64,000 nt of DNA from Albidovulum aestuarii (GCF_029961185.1 NZ_JASBQQ010000002.1:248001-312000), one strand, 5' to 3'. Counted from the first letter of the stretch, positions 26,554 through 36,103 are shown. Numbers and translations are program-made. Notes: a model not told the origin generated them from the letters alone.

Positions 26554-29109
26554 TCAGTAAAGCCCGCCGGAACTCAACGTGCCGAAATCGGCCTTTTTCG
26601 GAATGACCTTGGTCTGGCCGGTCGAGGTCGTGACGGTCGTGCCGCCCTCATCCCCGCCCAATTCGCCATAGGCAAAGAGCGGCAGGTTCTGGCCCATGGC
26701 AAAGCCGCCATCGACCATCGCGCCGATACCGAAGATCGGGATCTCGCCATCGCGGAAGAACTCGGCCTGCACGAAATCGCCGCTGACATCGTCGGGCAGA
26801 CGTTCGCCGGTGAAGCGGTTGATCTTGATGAAATGACCGCCCGCCGGAACCTTGAACTCCGACCCGCCGTATTTCTTCACCGCTTCCTGCATGAAGGCGT
26901 TGAAAACCGGAACGCAGAGCGTGCCGCCATAAGCGCCGCGTCCAAGCGAGCGGGGCTGGTCATAGCCCATGTAACAACCCGCCACGATGTTCGAGGTAAA
27001 TCCGATGAACCAGACATCCTTGGCATCGTTGGTCGTGCCGGTTTTGCCGCCTGTCGGCACCGGAAGACGCACGCCCGAGCCTGAGCCCCTCTGCACGACG
27101 CCCTGCAGCATCGAGGTGAGCTGATAGGCGGTAACGGCATCCATCACCCGTTCGCGGTTCGAGGCGATGCGGGGGGCTGCTCCCGGATCAAGGCTTGCCA
27201 GTTTGCAGTCGTCGCAGGTCCGCTGGTCGTGGCGATAGACGGTGCGGCCCCAGCGGTCCTGAACGCGGTCTACGAGCGTCGGTTCCACCCGCTCACCCCC
27301 ATTGGCGAACATCGCGTAGGCCGCGACCATCTTGAACAAAGTGGTTTCCTGCGCACCAAGTGAGTTCGCGAGGAACGGTTCCAGCCGGTCATAAACGCCA
27401 AAGCGTTCGGCGTAGCCCGCGACCGTGCGCATGGTGATTTCCTGCGCGATCCGCACGGTCATCAGGTTCCGGGATTGTTCGATCCCGGTACGCATCGGCG
27501 TCGGTCCGTAGAACTTGTTCGAGGCGTTCTTGGGGCGCCAGAGGCCTTGCGGCGTATCCACCTCGATCGGCGCGTCAACGATGATCGTGGCGGGAGAGAA
27601 ACCGCTGTCGAGCGCGGCGGCATAAACGAAGGGCTTGAAGGACGACCCCGGCTGGCGCTGCGCCTGCGTCGCCCGATTGAACACAGAGGATTGATAGGAA
27701 AACCCGCCCTGCATCGCGATGACGCGGCCGGTATTGACGTCCATCGCCATGAACCCGCCCTGCACCTCAGGCACCTGACGCAGCGACCAGCGCTTGAACG
27801 TGCCATCCTCATTGGCGAGCGCCGCGACCAGGACCACGTCGCCAACCGAAACCAGATCGCCCGCGACCTTGGCCTTCGGGCCAAGCTTGCCGTCGGCCAG
27901 CCGCTTCTTGGCCCAGGTCACATCCTCCGCCGGAATCCAGTGGCCATCCTCGTCGTCGCTGACGCCCTCGATCCCGATCCGCGCAGATGTCTCGCCCAGT
28001 TCCAGCACCACGGCGGGCAGCCAGCCGGCCACGTCGCGCGGCACCTCTGCCTCGGCTAGGGCGGCACGCCATTTTTCCTCGTTGCCAAGTTCGGCGGCCT
28101 CGATCACCTGTTTGGTTCCGCGCCAAACACCAAGGTTGCGGTCATAACTTTCAAGCGCTTCCTGCAATGCGGTTGATGCCTGATCCTGCATCTCGGGATC
28201 GACGGTTGCACGGATCGTCAGGCCACCGCCAAAGAACTCCGCCTCGCCAAAACTCTTCGACAACTGGCGTCGAATTTCGTCGGTGAAGTAGTCCCGTGGC
28301 GGAAGGCCGGACTTGAACGACGCGTAGTCGCCGCTTTGCACCGTCTTCAGGGGCGCGGCCTGCGCGACTTTCAGTGCCGCTTCGTCGATGTAACCGTTCT
28401 GGAACATCTCGCGCAGAACGTAGTTGCGCCGGTCGATGGCAGCATCGCGGTTATGCACGGGATGGTAGCTGTAGGGCGCCTTGGGCAGGGCGGCAAGGTA
28501 GGCGGCCTCTTCCACGGTCAGTTCCGACAGCGTCTTGTTGAAATAGGTCTGTGCGGCCGAGGCCACCCCAAAGGAGAGGAAACCGAGGTCAATCTCGTTG
28601 AGGTAAAGCTCCAGGATCTTGTCCTTGGACAGCGTATCGACGAGCCGGGTAGCGAGAACCAGTTCCTTGATCTTGCGTTCGGCGGTGCGTTCGCCACCGA
28701 GAAGGAAGTTCTTCGCGACCTGCTGCGGAATTGTCGACGCGCCGCGCAGGTTCTTGCCACGCGACTTGATCGCATCCCACAGGGCACCCGCCATGCCACG
28801 CGCATCAAAGCCTTGATGCGAATAAAAATTCTTGTCTTCTGCCGAGATGAACGCCGTTTTTACAACGTCTGGAATTTCCTCGATCGGTGCGAAGATCCGG
28901 CGCTCGGTAGCGAACTCGTCCATAAGACGCCCCTCGCCGGAATAGATCCGGCTGATCGTCTTCGGCGTGTACTGCGCGAGGTATTCGTGGTCCGGCAGGT
29001 CGCGAGCATACATCCAGAAGACGGCACCCACTGTCAGCGCGGCAAAGACCGCGCCGGTAACGATCCAGCTGAAAATGCCCCCGAAGAAGGACAGAATGAA
29101 ACGGAGCAC
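26554..29109 (-). CDS. mrcA: Penicillin-binding protein 1A (class A transglycosylase/transpeptidase)
   Basis: 851 residues from a GTG at 29109 preceded by GGGAGAG. An N-terminal transmembrane helix is followed by the GT51 domain (SAEDKNFYSHQGFD, GASTIPQQVAKNFLLGG, ERKIKELVLATRL), an OB-like insert, and the transpeptidase with SSFK in RQPGSSFKPF, SRN in EQSRNLMTVR and KTG in GGKTGTTNDAKD. It polymerises and crosslinks peptidoglycan in the periplasm. It precedes prfB and follows the amidase gene on the same strand, a wall-synthesis cluster. Confidence 0.96.
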   Translation of the reverse strand: MLRFILSFFGGIFSWIVTGAVFAALTVGAVFWMYARDLPDHEYLAQYTPKTISRIYSGEGRLMDEFATERRIFAPIEEIPDVVKTAFISAEDKNFYSHQGFDARGMAGALWDAIKSRGKNLRGASTIPQQVAKNFLLGGERTAERKIKELVLATRLVDTLSKDKILELYLNEIDLGFLSFGVASAAQTYFNKTLSELTVEEAAYLAALPKAPYSYHPVHNRDAAIDRRNYVLREMFQNGYIDEAALKVAQAAPLKTVQSGDYASFKSGLPPRDYFTDEIRRQLSKSFGEAEFFGGGLTIRATVDPEMQDQASTALQEALESYDRNLGVWRGTKQVIEAAELGNEEKWRAALAEAEVPRDVAGWLPAVVLELGETSARIGIEGVSDDEDGHWIPAEDVTWAKKRLADGKLGPKAKVAGDLVSVGDVVLVAALANEDGTFKRWSLRQVPEVQGGFMAMDVNTGRVIAMQGGFSYQSSVFNRATQAQRQPGSSFKPFVYAAALDSGFSPATIIVDAPIEVDTPQGLWRPKNASNKFYGPTPMRTGIEQSRNLMTVRIAQEITMRTVAGYAERFGVYDRLEPFLANSLGAQETTLFKMVAAYAMFANGGERVEPTLVDRVQDRWGRTVYRHDQRTCDDCKLASLDPGAAPRIASNRERVMDAVTAYQLTSMLQGVVQRGSGSGVRLPVPTGGKTGTTNDAKDVWFIGFTSNIVAGCYMGYDQPRSLGRGAYGGTLCVPVFNAFMQEAVKKYGGSEFKVPAGGHFIKINRFTGERLPDDVSGDFVQAEFFRDGEIPIFGIGAMVDGGFAMGQNLPLFAYGELGGDEGGTTVTTSTGQTKVIPKKADFGTLSSGGLY

Positions 29110-29261
29110 GTCGGACTCTCCCGTACAAAACAGGCTGTCTATATAGTGCGCGCCGACGCGGGTCAAAACAACTCGCACCGCGCGGGAAGAAACGGCAGCG
29201 CCCCGCCAGCACGCCGGTCGGCAGTGTTCAGACGCTTCTTCGTCCCTCTCCGGCGCGAGCG

Positions 29262-30491
29262 TTACTGCCGGATAAGAAGCGCCTCGGCTGCATCTGCGTC
29301 AGCCCAGTTTCCGATTGCGTCCAGGATGGCTTCCTGCATCCCCGCCCGCCAGCCTGGATCGGCCAGCCGAGCCCGGTCCCGATCAGACGACAGGAAGCCG
29401 ATCTCAAGCAGAACCGAGGGAATGTCAGGCGATTTCAGAACTGAAAAATCAGCCCGCTGGATCGGATGGCGGTGCAGTTCTCCGCCCCCGGCGCGAATTG
29501 CGGCGACGAGGGATTCGGCCAGCCTCTCGCTGCGCGGCTGGGTCTCCACCCGTGCGAGATCCATGAGTGCGAAGGCCACGTTGTCGTCCTGCCCGGCCAG
29601 ATCGACGCCAGCCAACAAGTCAGCCCTGTCGTGGCGCTCGGCAAGCCTGTGCGCCGCAACATCTTCTGCCCCTTCCGAGAGAAGGTAGACCGTCGCCCCT
29701 GTGGCCTCGCCCGCTTCCAGCGCGTCGGCGTGTAGCGAAATGAAGACATCTGCCCCGGCAGCCCGGGCAAGGGATCCGCGTGTCTCGAGCGGCACGAAGA
29801 CATCCGCATCGCGGGTCAGGACCACCTCCATCCCGGCCACGCGAAGCCTGTCCGCGAGTTCGCGGGTAAAGCCAAGCACGACCTCGGCCTCATCGGTTCC
29901 GTCTGCCTCGGCGCCGGGATCGATTCCGCCATGGCCGGGATCGAGCGCCACGATGAGGGGCGCTTCGCCCGTTTGCCGTATCTTGGCCACCGATTGCCCC
30001 GGAACAGGTTCGGGCAGAGCCCAACGGGTGTCCGTCGGCGCACCATACTTCGTGACGTTGACGAACTCCGTTGCCGACACAGGTGCCAGCCGGACCCGAA
30101 TCGTCGCGGCTCCATCGGCCAGTGCCTCCTCGGCCCGTGCAATCCGGTAGGGTCCGTCGAGCTCTGCCACCAGTCGTGTCCAACCGGCCCGCACGGGGCC
30201 GATCCGAAGCGCCGTGACCCGTGCCGAGCGATCAAATTCGGCATCCGCCCCGGCAACCTTGACGTCCGAAAGATCGAGGACGAGCCGGGGTGGGCCGTCG
30301 AGCAGGAACGCCCGGTAGGGCACTGCTTGGCTGACCACCAGTGATAGTACAACGCCCTGTCCGTCATCGGTCAGGGTCGATGCCATCGCATCGACCCGCG
30401 CGGGTTCCGCCCCATCGGCTGCAAATGCGGCCGGGACCGGCAGCACAGCCACCGAGAGGCTAATGACGAACAGAAACCGAAAACACCGCAT
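29262..30491 (-). CDS. amiC: N-acetylmuramoyl-L-alanine amidase (AMIN plus Amidase_3)
   Basis: 409 residues with a signal peptide (about 1-24, ending in AAFA). The AMIN domain covers about 35-130 and the zinc amidase about 185-395: ALDPGHGGIDPGAE supplies the first zinc His, VFISLHADAL another, and VLLEIGFLSS the catalytic Glu. It cleaves septal peptidoglycan stems. Being next to PBP1a fits a wall remodelling role, and it may be activated by LytM-type factors such as the M23 protein at 22577, by analogy. Confidence 0.93.
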   Translation of the reverse strand: MRCFRFLFVISLSVAVLPVPAAFAADGAEPARVDAMASTLTDDGQGVVLSLVVSQAVPYRAFLLDGPPRLVLDLSDVKVAGADAEFDRSARVTALRIGPVRAGWTRLVAELDGPYRIARAEEALADGAATIRVRLAPVSATEFVNVTKYGAPTDTRWALPEPVPGQSVAKIRQTGEAPLIVALDPGHGGIDPGAEADGTDEAEVVLGFTRELADRLRVAGMEVVLTRDADVFVPLETRGSLARAAGADVFISLHADALEAGEATGATVYLLSEGAEDVAAHRLAERHDRADLLAGVDLAGQDDNVAFALMDLARVETQPRSERLAESLVAAIRAGGGELHRHPIQRADFSVLKSPDIPSVLLEIGFLSSDRDRARLADPGWRAGMQEAILDAIGNWADADAAEALLIRQ

Positions 30492-30552
30492 AAGCCTGCC
30501 TTTTTCGCGGCACCATATGCCGGTCGTGCCGCCGGGGGAATCCCCCAGGCTA

Positions 30553-31695
30553 TCAGATATGCCGCCCCATGAAGGCGGCGAGCCGGGTCAGCCCTTCGCG
30601 GATATCGGCGGTGGAACGGGCATAGGAGAACCGCAGGGTCTGATTACCGCGATGCGGATCGAAATCGAGCCCCGGCGTCACCGCCACCCCTGCCCTGTCG
30701 AGAATCTCGGCGGCAAAGGCCCGGCTGTTCTCGGTCAGGTCCGAAACGTCGGCATAGGTGTAGAATGCTCCGTCCGGCGGCGCGATTTTGGTGAACCCGG
30801 CCTTCGGCAGGCCGTCGAGCATCAGACGCCGGTTCTCGGCATAGACCGCCCGGTTGGCCTCCATCTCGTCGATGCAGTCGAGCGCGCCGAGGGCAGCAAC
30901 CTGGCTGGCATGGGGCGGGCAGATGAACATGTTCTGCGCCAGCCGTTCGACGATGCGGATATGATCTTCGGGTACGACCATCCAGCCGATCCGCCAGCCG
31001 GTCATCGAGAAATACTTGGAAAATGAATTGATGACATAGACGTCATCGGAGATTTCCAGAGCTGAGACCGCGCGACCCTCATAATGCAGGCCGTGATAGA
31101 TCTCGTCGGAGACGAAGCTGATCCCTTTGGCCTGCGCCGCGCCGATCAGGGCCGCCAGCGCGTCACGGTCAAGCATCGTGCCCGATGGATTTGCGGGCGA
31201 GGCGACGATCAAACCGGCGGTATCGGCCGGAATGTCACCGGGCCGTGGCTGATAGCGGTCCGCAGCGCGTGTCGGAATGCCGACGGGCGTCAGGGAAAGT
31301 GCGCGCAGGATCTGGCGGTAGGAGGGATAGCCCGGCTCACCCAAAGCCACACGATCGCCCGCGTCGAAAAGGGCGGTGAAGGCAAGAAGGAAGGCCGCGG
31401 ACGAGCCCGCCGTGACCACGATCCTGCCGGGATCGAGCGTGACCCCGTACCAGTTCTGGTAGAGTCGGGCGATGCCCCTGCGCAATTCTGGTAGGCCCAG
31501 CGCCACGGTATAGCCCAGCGCATCGCATTCCATTGCCTGCGCGAGTGCCTTTCGGGCCCCGGCCGGTGCGGGTGTCGAGGGTTGGCCAACCTCCATGTGG
31601 ATGATGTGGCGGCCCGAGGCCTCGGCCGCCCGCGCGGCTTCCATAACGTCCATCACAATGAAGGGATCGACCACCCCACGGCTTGAACTGCGCAT
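30553..31695 (-). CDS. Class I/II pyridoxal-phosphate aminotransferase
   Basis: 380 residues of fold type I. PLP Lys lies in NSFSKYFSMTGWRIGW, with SPANPSGTMLD (Asn), VSDEIYHGLHYEG (Asp-Tyr) and the C-terminal Arg in TLRFSYARS. The pattern is of the aspartate/aromatic aminotransferase-like group, but substrate cannot be set from the sequence. It stands alone, 61 bp upstream of the amidase gene on the same strand. Confidence 0.88.
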   Translation of the reverse strand: MRSSSRGVVDPFIVMDVMEAARAAEASGRHIIHMEVGQPSTPAPAGARKALAQAMECDALGYTVALGLPELRRGIARLYQNWYGVTLDPGRIVVTAGSSAAFLLAFTALFDAGDRVALGEPGYPSYRQILRALSLTPVGIPTRAADRYQPRPGDIPADTAGLIVASPANPSGTMLDRDALAALIGAAQAKGISFVSDEIYHGLHYEGRAVSALEISDDVYVINSFSKYFSMTGWRIGWMVVPEDHIRIVERLAQNMFICPPHASQVAALGALDCIDEMEANRAVYAENRRLMLDGLPKAGFTKIAPPDGAFYTYADVSDLTENSRAFAAEILDRAGVAVTPGLDFDPHRGNQTLRFSYARSTADIREGLTRLAAFMGRHI

Positions 31696-31855
31696 CTTTC
31701 CCTCTCTATCCTGCGGGCGACGTGGGGTTCTTCCCAGTCCGGCGATGCGAGGTCAATGGCTGTTCCGGCGGCCAGGCTTGTGGCAGGCCGGTTTCTGTGA
31801 TCTTCGCCCCGCAACCATTCCCGCGCGCCTTCGCGCCGCCAGACAGGACAGATAT

Positions 31856-32596
31856 ATGAAACTCGCCCCCCTCGCCCTTGCCGCACTGCTGGCCACGCCT
31901 GCCGCCGCCTTTGACATCTCGGCGATGTCAGAGGCAGAGCGCGAGGCGTTCCGGGCCGAGATCCGCGCCTATCTTCTGGACAATCCCGAAGTGCTGACCG
32001 AAGCAATCGAGGTCTTGCAAACCCGTCAGGCTGAAGAGGCCGCCATGCAGGACCTGAACCTCGTCAAGGCGAATGCCGATGACATCTTCGGGGACGGACA
32101 CTCCTATGTCGGCGGCAATCCCGACGGCGACATCACGGTCGTCGAGTTCATCGATTACCGCTGCGGTTATTGCCGCAAAGCCCATGCCGAGGTAGCGCAG
32201 CTGATCCAGTCGGATGGCGATATCCGCTATATCGTCAAGGAGTTCCCGATCCTCGGTGAACAATCGGTGATCGCGGCGCGATTTGCCATCGCCACGCTTC
32301 AGGTCGCCGGCAGCGAGGCCTATGAAAAGGTCAATGCCGGGTTTTACGAAAGCTTCCGCGGTGACGTCAGCATCGAAACGCTGACCGCCTTTGCCGACAG
32401 CTTCGATATCGACGCCGAGCCGATCATCGCCCATATGGATGCACCGGAAGTGACGAAAGTGATCGAGGAAAACCATCTTCTGGCGCAGCGTCTGCAAATC
32501 TCGGGAACCCCGACTTTCGTCATGGGCGACCAGATGCTGCGTGGCTACGCGCCGCTCAACGAGATGCAGGCGATCGTCGCCGGGGAGCGCAGCTGA
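31856..32596 (+). CDS. DsbA family protein (thioredoxin-fold, CGYC)
   Basis: 246 residues with a signal peptide (KLAPLALAALLATPAAAF). A helical N-terminal region with DNPEVLTEAIEVLQ precedes a thioredoxin fold with active site CGYC in FIDYRCGYCRKAH and cis-Pro in ISGTPTFVMG. This layout matches periplasmic DsbA/ScsC-like proteins of alphaproteobacteria, with an N-terminal oligomerisation segment. It likely introduces or shuffles disulfides. The start has only a weak ribosome site but fits the signal peptide well. Confidence 0.9.
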   Translation: MKLAPLALAALLATPAAAFDISAMSEAEREAFRAEIRAYLLDNPEVLTEAIEVLQTRQAEEAAMQDLNLVKANADDIFGDGHSYVGGNPDGDITVVEFIDYRCGYCRKAHAEVAQLIQSDGDIRYIVKEFPILGEQSVIAARFAIATLQVAGSEAYEKVNAGFYESFRGDVSIETLTAFADSFDIDAEPIIAHMDAPEVTKVIEENHLLAQRLQISGTPTFVMGDQMLRGYAPLNEMQAIVAGERS

Positions 32597-32648
32597 GATC
32601 TGCGCTGCCCTTCATCCCTTTTTAACCTTGTTGCGCGAGTGTGCCGGT

Positions 32649-32891
32649 ATGGGAGTAGACCGGCCAACAACCCTACCAAGCGTTCCCGACCGGCAGTGGC
32701 TGGACCAGATTTTTTCCGCCCGCATTGTCGGACGTGGCGGTGTGGTCAGGCGAAGTATCCGGGATGTCGAATTTCGCATCGGCCGCAAGACGCTTGAACT
32801 GGAAGTCAGGCGTCGCGGGTATCATCTGGTGGAATGCGGCGGACAGTTCGTGATCTTTTGCGATCGGGGTGAAATCAGGCTTATTTGCTGA
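32649..32891 (+). CDS. Conserved small basic protein of unknown function
   Basis: 80 residues beginning MGVDRPTTLPSVPDRQWLDQ, then a basic, strand-rich centre (RIGRKTLELEVRRRGYHLVE) and a Cys-containing end (FVIFCDRGEIRLIC). I recall near-identical small proteins in Rhodobacterales carrying the wrong label phosphoribosylanthranilate isomerase; it is far too short for that enzyme. It begins 52 bp after the DsbA gene. A terminator follows immediately. The ribosome site is weak. Confidence 0.6.
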   Translation: MGVDRPTTLPSVPDRQWLDQIFSARIVGRGGVVRRSIRDVEFRIGRKTLELEVRRRGYHLVECGGQFVIFCDRGEIRLIC

Positions 32892-32901
32892 GCTTAGCGG
32901 C

Positions 32902-32935
32902 GGGAAGAATTTTGAAGCAAAATTCTTCCCCTTTT
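32902..32935 (+). terminator. Terminator after the small ORF, first of three tandem hairpins
   Basis: GGGAAGAATTTT pairs with AAAATTCTTCCC (12 bp) around GAAGC and is followed by CTTTT. It is 10 bp after the stop at 32891. Confidence 0.75.
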
Positions 32936-32937
32936 GA

Positions 32938-32993
32938 AAATCCTTCTTGAAGGATTTCACGCTGGTCGGAAAACCCTTGTCCAAGTGTTTTCC
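32938..32993. repeat. Second and third tandem hairpins before the CoA transferase gene
   Basis: AAATCCTTC/GAAGGATTT (32938-32957) and GGAAAAC...GTTTTCC with inner CTTG/CAAG (32968-32993) follow directly on the terminator, making three stacked hairpins in about 90 bp of leader DNA. Confidence 0.6.
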
Positions 32994-33074
32994 CCGCCGC
33001 TCGACATGACACAGATCATGGTCCAGTTTCAGCAAGACTGCTTGAACTGTCGCGCCAAAAAACCGGAGATGGTC

Positions 33075-34226
33075 ATGACAGCACCGCTTGACGGCCTCAC
33101 GGTCCTAGACCTCACCCATGTGCTCGCGGGCCCCTTCGCCTCAGCGACGCTCGGCGATCTCGGCGCCCATGTGATCAAGGTCGAACGGCCCGGCACAGGC
33201 GACGACACCCGCGCCTTTCCCCCTTTCAAGGGCGAGGAAAGCGCCTATTTTGCAGGCCTCAACCATGGCAAGCTGTCGATCGCGCTTGACCTTAAGGACG
33301 ACGCCGACCGGGCGATCTTCGAGCGTCTGCTCGCACGCGCTGATATCCTCCTTGAGAATTACCGCCCCGGCACGATGGAGAAGCTCGGCTATGGTTGGAA
33401 TACGCTGGAAAGAAAATACCCGCGCCTGATCTACGGCGCAGTGTCCGGCTTCGGCCATACCGGTCCCGAGGCCGGAAAGCCCGCCTATGACATGGTTGTT
33501 CAGGCGCGCGGCGGGGTCATGTCGATTACTGGCGAGGAAGGCGGCCCCCCGGTCAGGGTCGGCGCGTCGATCGGCGATATCGTCGCGGGCATGTATCTGG
33601 TTCAGGGCGTGCTGGCCGCCTTGTTGCGACGCGACCGCGATGGCAGAGGCGCGAAGATCGATATTTCGATGCTCGACGCCCAGCTTGCGATCATGGAGCA
33701 CGCCGTCGCCATCACCTCAGTCACCGACCGACCTCCCGGTCCCACCGGCGCGCGGCATCCGACGATCACGCCTTTCTCCACCTATCGCGCCGCCGACGGG
33801 TTCTTTGTCATCGCCGCCGGCAACGACGCTTTGTTCGGAAAGCTCTGCGCTGCGCTCGGGCTCGGCGACCTGCCCGCCGATCCGCGATTTGCAACCAATG
33901 CGGCGCGCTGCGAAAATGTCCACCTTCTCAAACGGATGATCGAAGCTGTTACACTGGGTAAACCCCGCGCCCACTGGATCGCTGCGCTGGAGACGGCGGG
34001 CGTGCCGACGGGGCTGTTGCAGCACATGGGTGAGGTTTTGACCGATCCCCAACTGCTGGCCCGCCACATGGTGACAGAGGTGCCAGCCCGGCCGGGCGGA
34101 AACGCCTTCACGGCGGCGGGCAATCCGATCAAGATGACCGGTCTTGCTGATCCCGCCCCGCGCAGCCCGGCACCGGCCCTTGATGGCGACCGTGCGGCGG
34201 TGCTCGCCTGGCTGGAGAAAGGCTGA
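33075..34226 (+). CDS. CaiB/BaiF family CoA transferase
   Basis: 383 residues of class III CoA transferase. It begins PLDGLTVLDLTHVLAGPFAS with the usual LGDLGAHVIKVERPGTGDDTR, then LNHGKLSIALDLK and the catalytic Asp context PAYDMVVQARGG near 150. The start at 33075 has GGAG six bases upstream; an ATG two codons earlier is possible. Donor and acceptor are not predictable from this alone; the family includes formyl-, carnitinyl- and succinyl-CoA transferases. Confidence 0.9.
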   Translation: MTAPLDGLTVLDLTHVLAGPFASATLGDLGAHVIKVERPGTGDDTRAFPPFKGEESAYFAGLNHGKLSIALDLKDDADRAIFERLLARADILLENYRPGTMEKLGYGWNTLERKYPRLIYGAVSGFGHTGPEAGKPAYDMVVQARGGVMSITGEEGGPPVRVGASIGDIVAGMYLVQGVLAALLRRDRDGRGAKIDISMLDAQLAIMEHAVAITSVTDRPPGPTGARHPTITPFSTYRAADGFFVIAAGNDALFGKLCAALGLGDLPADPRFATNAARCENVHLLKRMIEAVTLGKPRAHWIAALETAGVPTGLLQHMGEVLTDPQLLARHMVTEVPARPGGNAFTAAGNPIKMTGLADPAPRSPAPALDGDRAAVLAWLEKG

Positions 34227-34229
34227 CCC

Positions 34230-34658
34230 TCAGGCTGGCGCAAGATGGATCGGACGGCGCAGCGGCCAGAGAAACATCGCGAGGAATACGAGGTTTCCGA
34301 GGATGTTCAGCGGTGCTCCGGCGGCCAGAGATCCGGTGCTGTCGATCAAGAACCACATAGCGACCGAGCCGAGGATCAGCCGTCGGGAAAGTTCCGGCGC
34401 CCGGTCCATCCCCTCACCCGTAAGACCCCAGAGCATCCAACCCCAGCCCGCCATCACGCCGCCGGCAATGGCCGCGATCAGGCGGGTTTCTCCGGCGTCG
34501 CCGGTTTCGGCCCCATCGAGCGGCCAGAGCAAGAGGTCGGCAAGAAAGATCACCGCCTGCCCGGTCGTGGGATGGGCACCGAGGGCGGTGAGCAATCCGA
34601 AACCGATTACAGTTGCCGAGGCAAAGCGCAGCCAGCGTCGGGTCCGTTCCTGTGTCAT
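34230..34658 (-). CDS. Small integral membrane protein of unknown function
   Basis: 142 residues with four predicted helices (about 13-30, 32-45, 60-80, 95-135) and an AAGGAG ribosome site. No family recognised with confidence. It is divergent from the XRE regulator at 34780, with a 121-bp shared upstream region, and convergent with the CoA transferase (3 bp between stops). Divergent pairing suggests the regulator controls it. Confidence 0.7.
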   Translation of the reverse strand: MTQERTRRWLRFASATVIGFGLLTALGAHPTTGQAVIFLADLLLWPLDGAETGDAGETRLIAAIAGGVMAGWGWMLWGLTGEGMDRAPELSRRLILGSVAMWFLIDSTGSLAAGAPLNILGNLVFLAMFLWPLRRPIHLAPA

Positions 34659-34779
34659 GCCGTTCTCCTTTCACCTTTCACCCGATCTGGCATCCCGGAC
34701 GGCATCGGAACAATTACCCCGGAGGTAAGTGTTTTCGCCGCGAAGCCCGGTTAGACATGCAGCATGAAAGGGGAGAGGG

Positions 34780-35538
34780 ATGCGGGATTTCTCGGATGAA
34801 ATGCGGCTCTGGCGGAAGAAGCGCCATCTGAGCCAGCTTGACCTCGCGCTGGCCGCTGACGTGTCGGCGCGGCACGTCTCCTTCCTCGAAAGCCGAAGGG
34901 CAAAACCGTCGAAAGCGATGGTCCTGAAACTGGCCGAGGCGCTGGGTGTGCCGCGCGCCGAACGCAATACGCTGCTGACAGCCGCAGGCTTTGCGCCGCA
35001 CTACCCCGATCTGCCGCCCGACCATGCCAGCCTTGCACCGCTCCGCGCCGCGATGGAACGGACAATCGCGCGGCACGATCCCTTTCCGGCCGTCATCATG
35101 GACCGTCTCTGGCGGCTGATCGCGCTGAACCGGACGGCGAGCGTGCTATTTGCCCCGCTCGGGCTCGGGCCCGGCGGCAGCCTGCTCGACGCCCTGCCGC
35201 AGGCGGCAGCCTTCATCGAGAACTGGGCCGAGGTCGGCTGGCACACGATGCAACGGCTTTGCGCGGAAAGCGCGCGGGCGGGCGGACTTTCGGCCCTCGA
35301 CCGGGCTGCCGAGGCCCTGTCCCGCGACCCGGTGGTGGCCGGATGGACCCCGCCTGTCCGCATGCCCGCCGTCCTGCCGACGATCTACCGGGCTGGAGGA
35401 TTGAGGCTGTCGCTCTTTTCCACCTACGCCCAGTTCGGCACCGCTGAAGAGGTGACCCTGGCCGATATGAAGATCGAAATGATGTTTCCCGCAGATGCAG
35501 AAACCGAGGCGGTTCTGACAGCGCTCGACGCCGGGTGA
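34780..35538 (+). CDS. XRE-family regulator with MmyB-like ligand-binding domain
   Basis: 252 residues. The N-terminal Xre helix-turn-helix is at about 5-62 (QLDLALAADVSARHVSFLES) and the C-terminal region fits the MmyB-like putative ligand-binding domain (FPAVIMDRLWRLIALNRTAS) typical of this regulator group. Ligands are unknown, with PAS-like small-molecule binding proposed. It faces away from the small membrane protein gene and ends 16 bp from the convergent cytochrome P460-like gene. Confidence 0.87.
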   Translation: MRDFSDEMRLWRKKRHLSQLDLALAADVSARHVSFLESRRAKPSKAMVLKLAEALGVPRAERNTLLTAAGFAPHYPDLPPDHASLAPLRAAMERTIARHDPFPAVIMDRLWRLIALNRTASVLFAPLGLGPGGSLLDALPQAAAFIENWAEVGWHTMQRLCAESARAGGLSALDRAAEALSRDPVVAGWTPPVRMPAVLPTIYRAGGLRLSLFSTYAQFGTAEEVTLADMKIEMMFPADAETEAVLTALDAG

Positions 35539-35554
35539 CCCCGGCGCCCGCGTT

Positions 35555-36103
35555 CTATTTCATCGCAACGGCCGCGTCGGTGGTGAAGATCATGTCCTCG
35601 CCGCCGGCACCCTGATGGCAGGCGATGCAGCCCGCATCCATGCCCTTGCCGACAAGCCCCGCCAACGACACGCCCTTGGGGTTCTTGTCGAGCGACCCGT
35701 CGGGCAGATACTTCACCCAGAACCAGTTGCCCGTCTCGTCGTCATAGCCCGCCGCGCGCTGGAACATCACCGTGACGGCACCGAGATGACCGGACGGATC
35801 GCCCAGAACCTCGTCGACGCTGACGCCTTCGGGGCCGTAGTTGCGCTTGACGATCAGCGCGCCTTCGTGCCCGTCGACTGTTGCGTGGGTGTAGAAGGTC
35901 TCAAGCATCATGCCATGGGGGTCGGTGCCCTCATAGGGAAAGGACATGATCGCATTGTCGCCGACCAGCCGCTCGGCCTCCATCACCTCCCACAGGAGCG
36001 CGGCATAAGCCGCATCCGCCTCGCTGCCAAAGGGCGCATCCTGTGCCATTGCACCCGTCGTCGCCATAGCTGCCGCAGCGGCGGTCATCGCGAGATGTTT
36101 CAT
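35555..36103 (-). CDS. Cytochrome P460-like c-type haem protein
   Basis: 182 residues with a signal peptide (cleavage near AMAQ-DAPFG) and one haem-c motif CIACH at about 159-163 close to the C-terminus. The beta-rich middle (YTHATVDGHEGALIVKRNYG, NWFWVKYLPDGSLDKNP) resembles the cytochrome P460/c'-beta family, in which the haem motif is also C-terminal. Family members oxidise hydroxylamine or bind NO. Whether the Lys-haem crosslink of true P460 forms cannot be told. Located in the periplasm, no partner genes adjacent. Confidence 0.75.
   Translation of the reverse strand: MKHLAMTAAAAAMATTGAMAQDAPFGSEADAAYAALLWEVMEAERLVGDNAIMSFPYEGTDPHGMMLETFYTHATVDGHEGALIVKRNYGPEGVSVDEVLGDPSGHLGAVTVMFQRAAGYDDETGNWFWVKYLPDGSLDKNPKGVSLAGLVGKGMDAGCIACHQGAGGEDMIFTTDAAVAMK

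Noticed and set aside
32649-32891. Phosphoribosylanthranilate isomerase
   Set aside because: A label I recall for this small protein, but 80 residues cannot form the TIM barrel and no TrpF motif is present.
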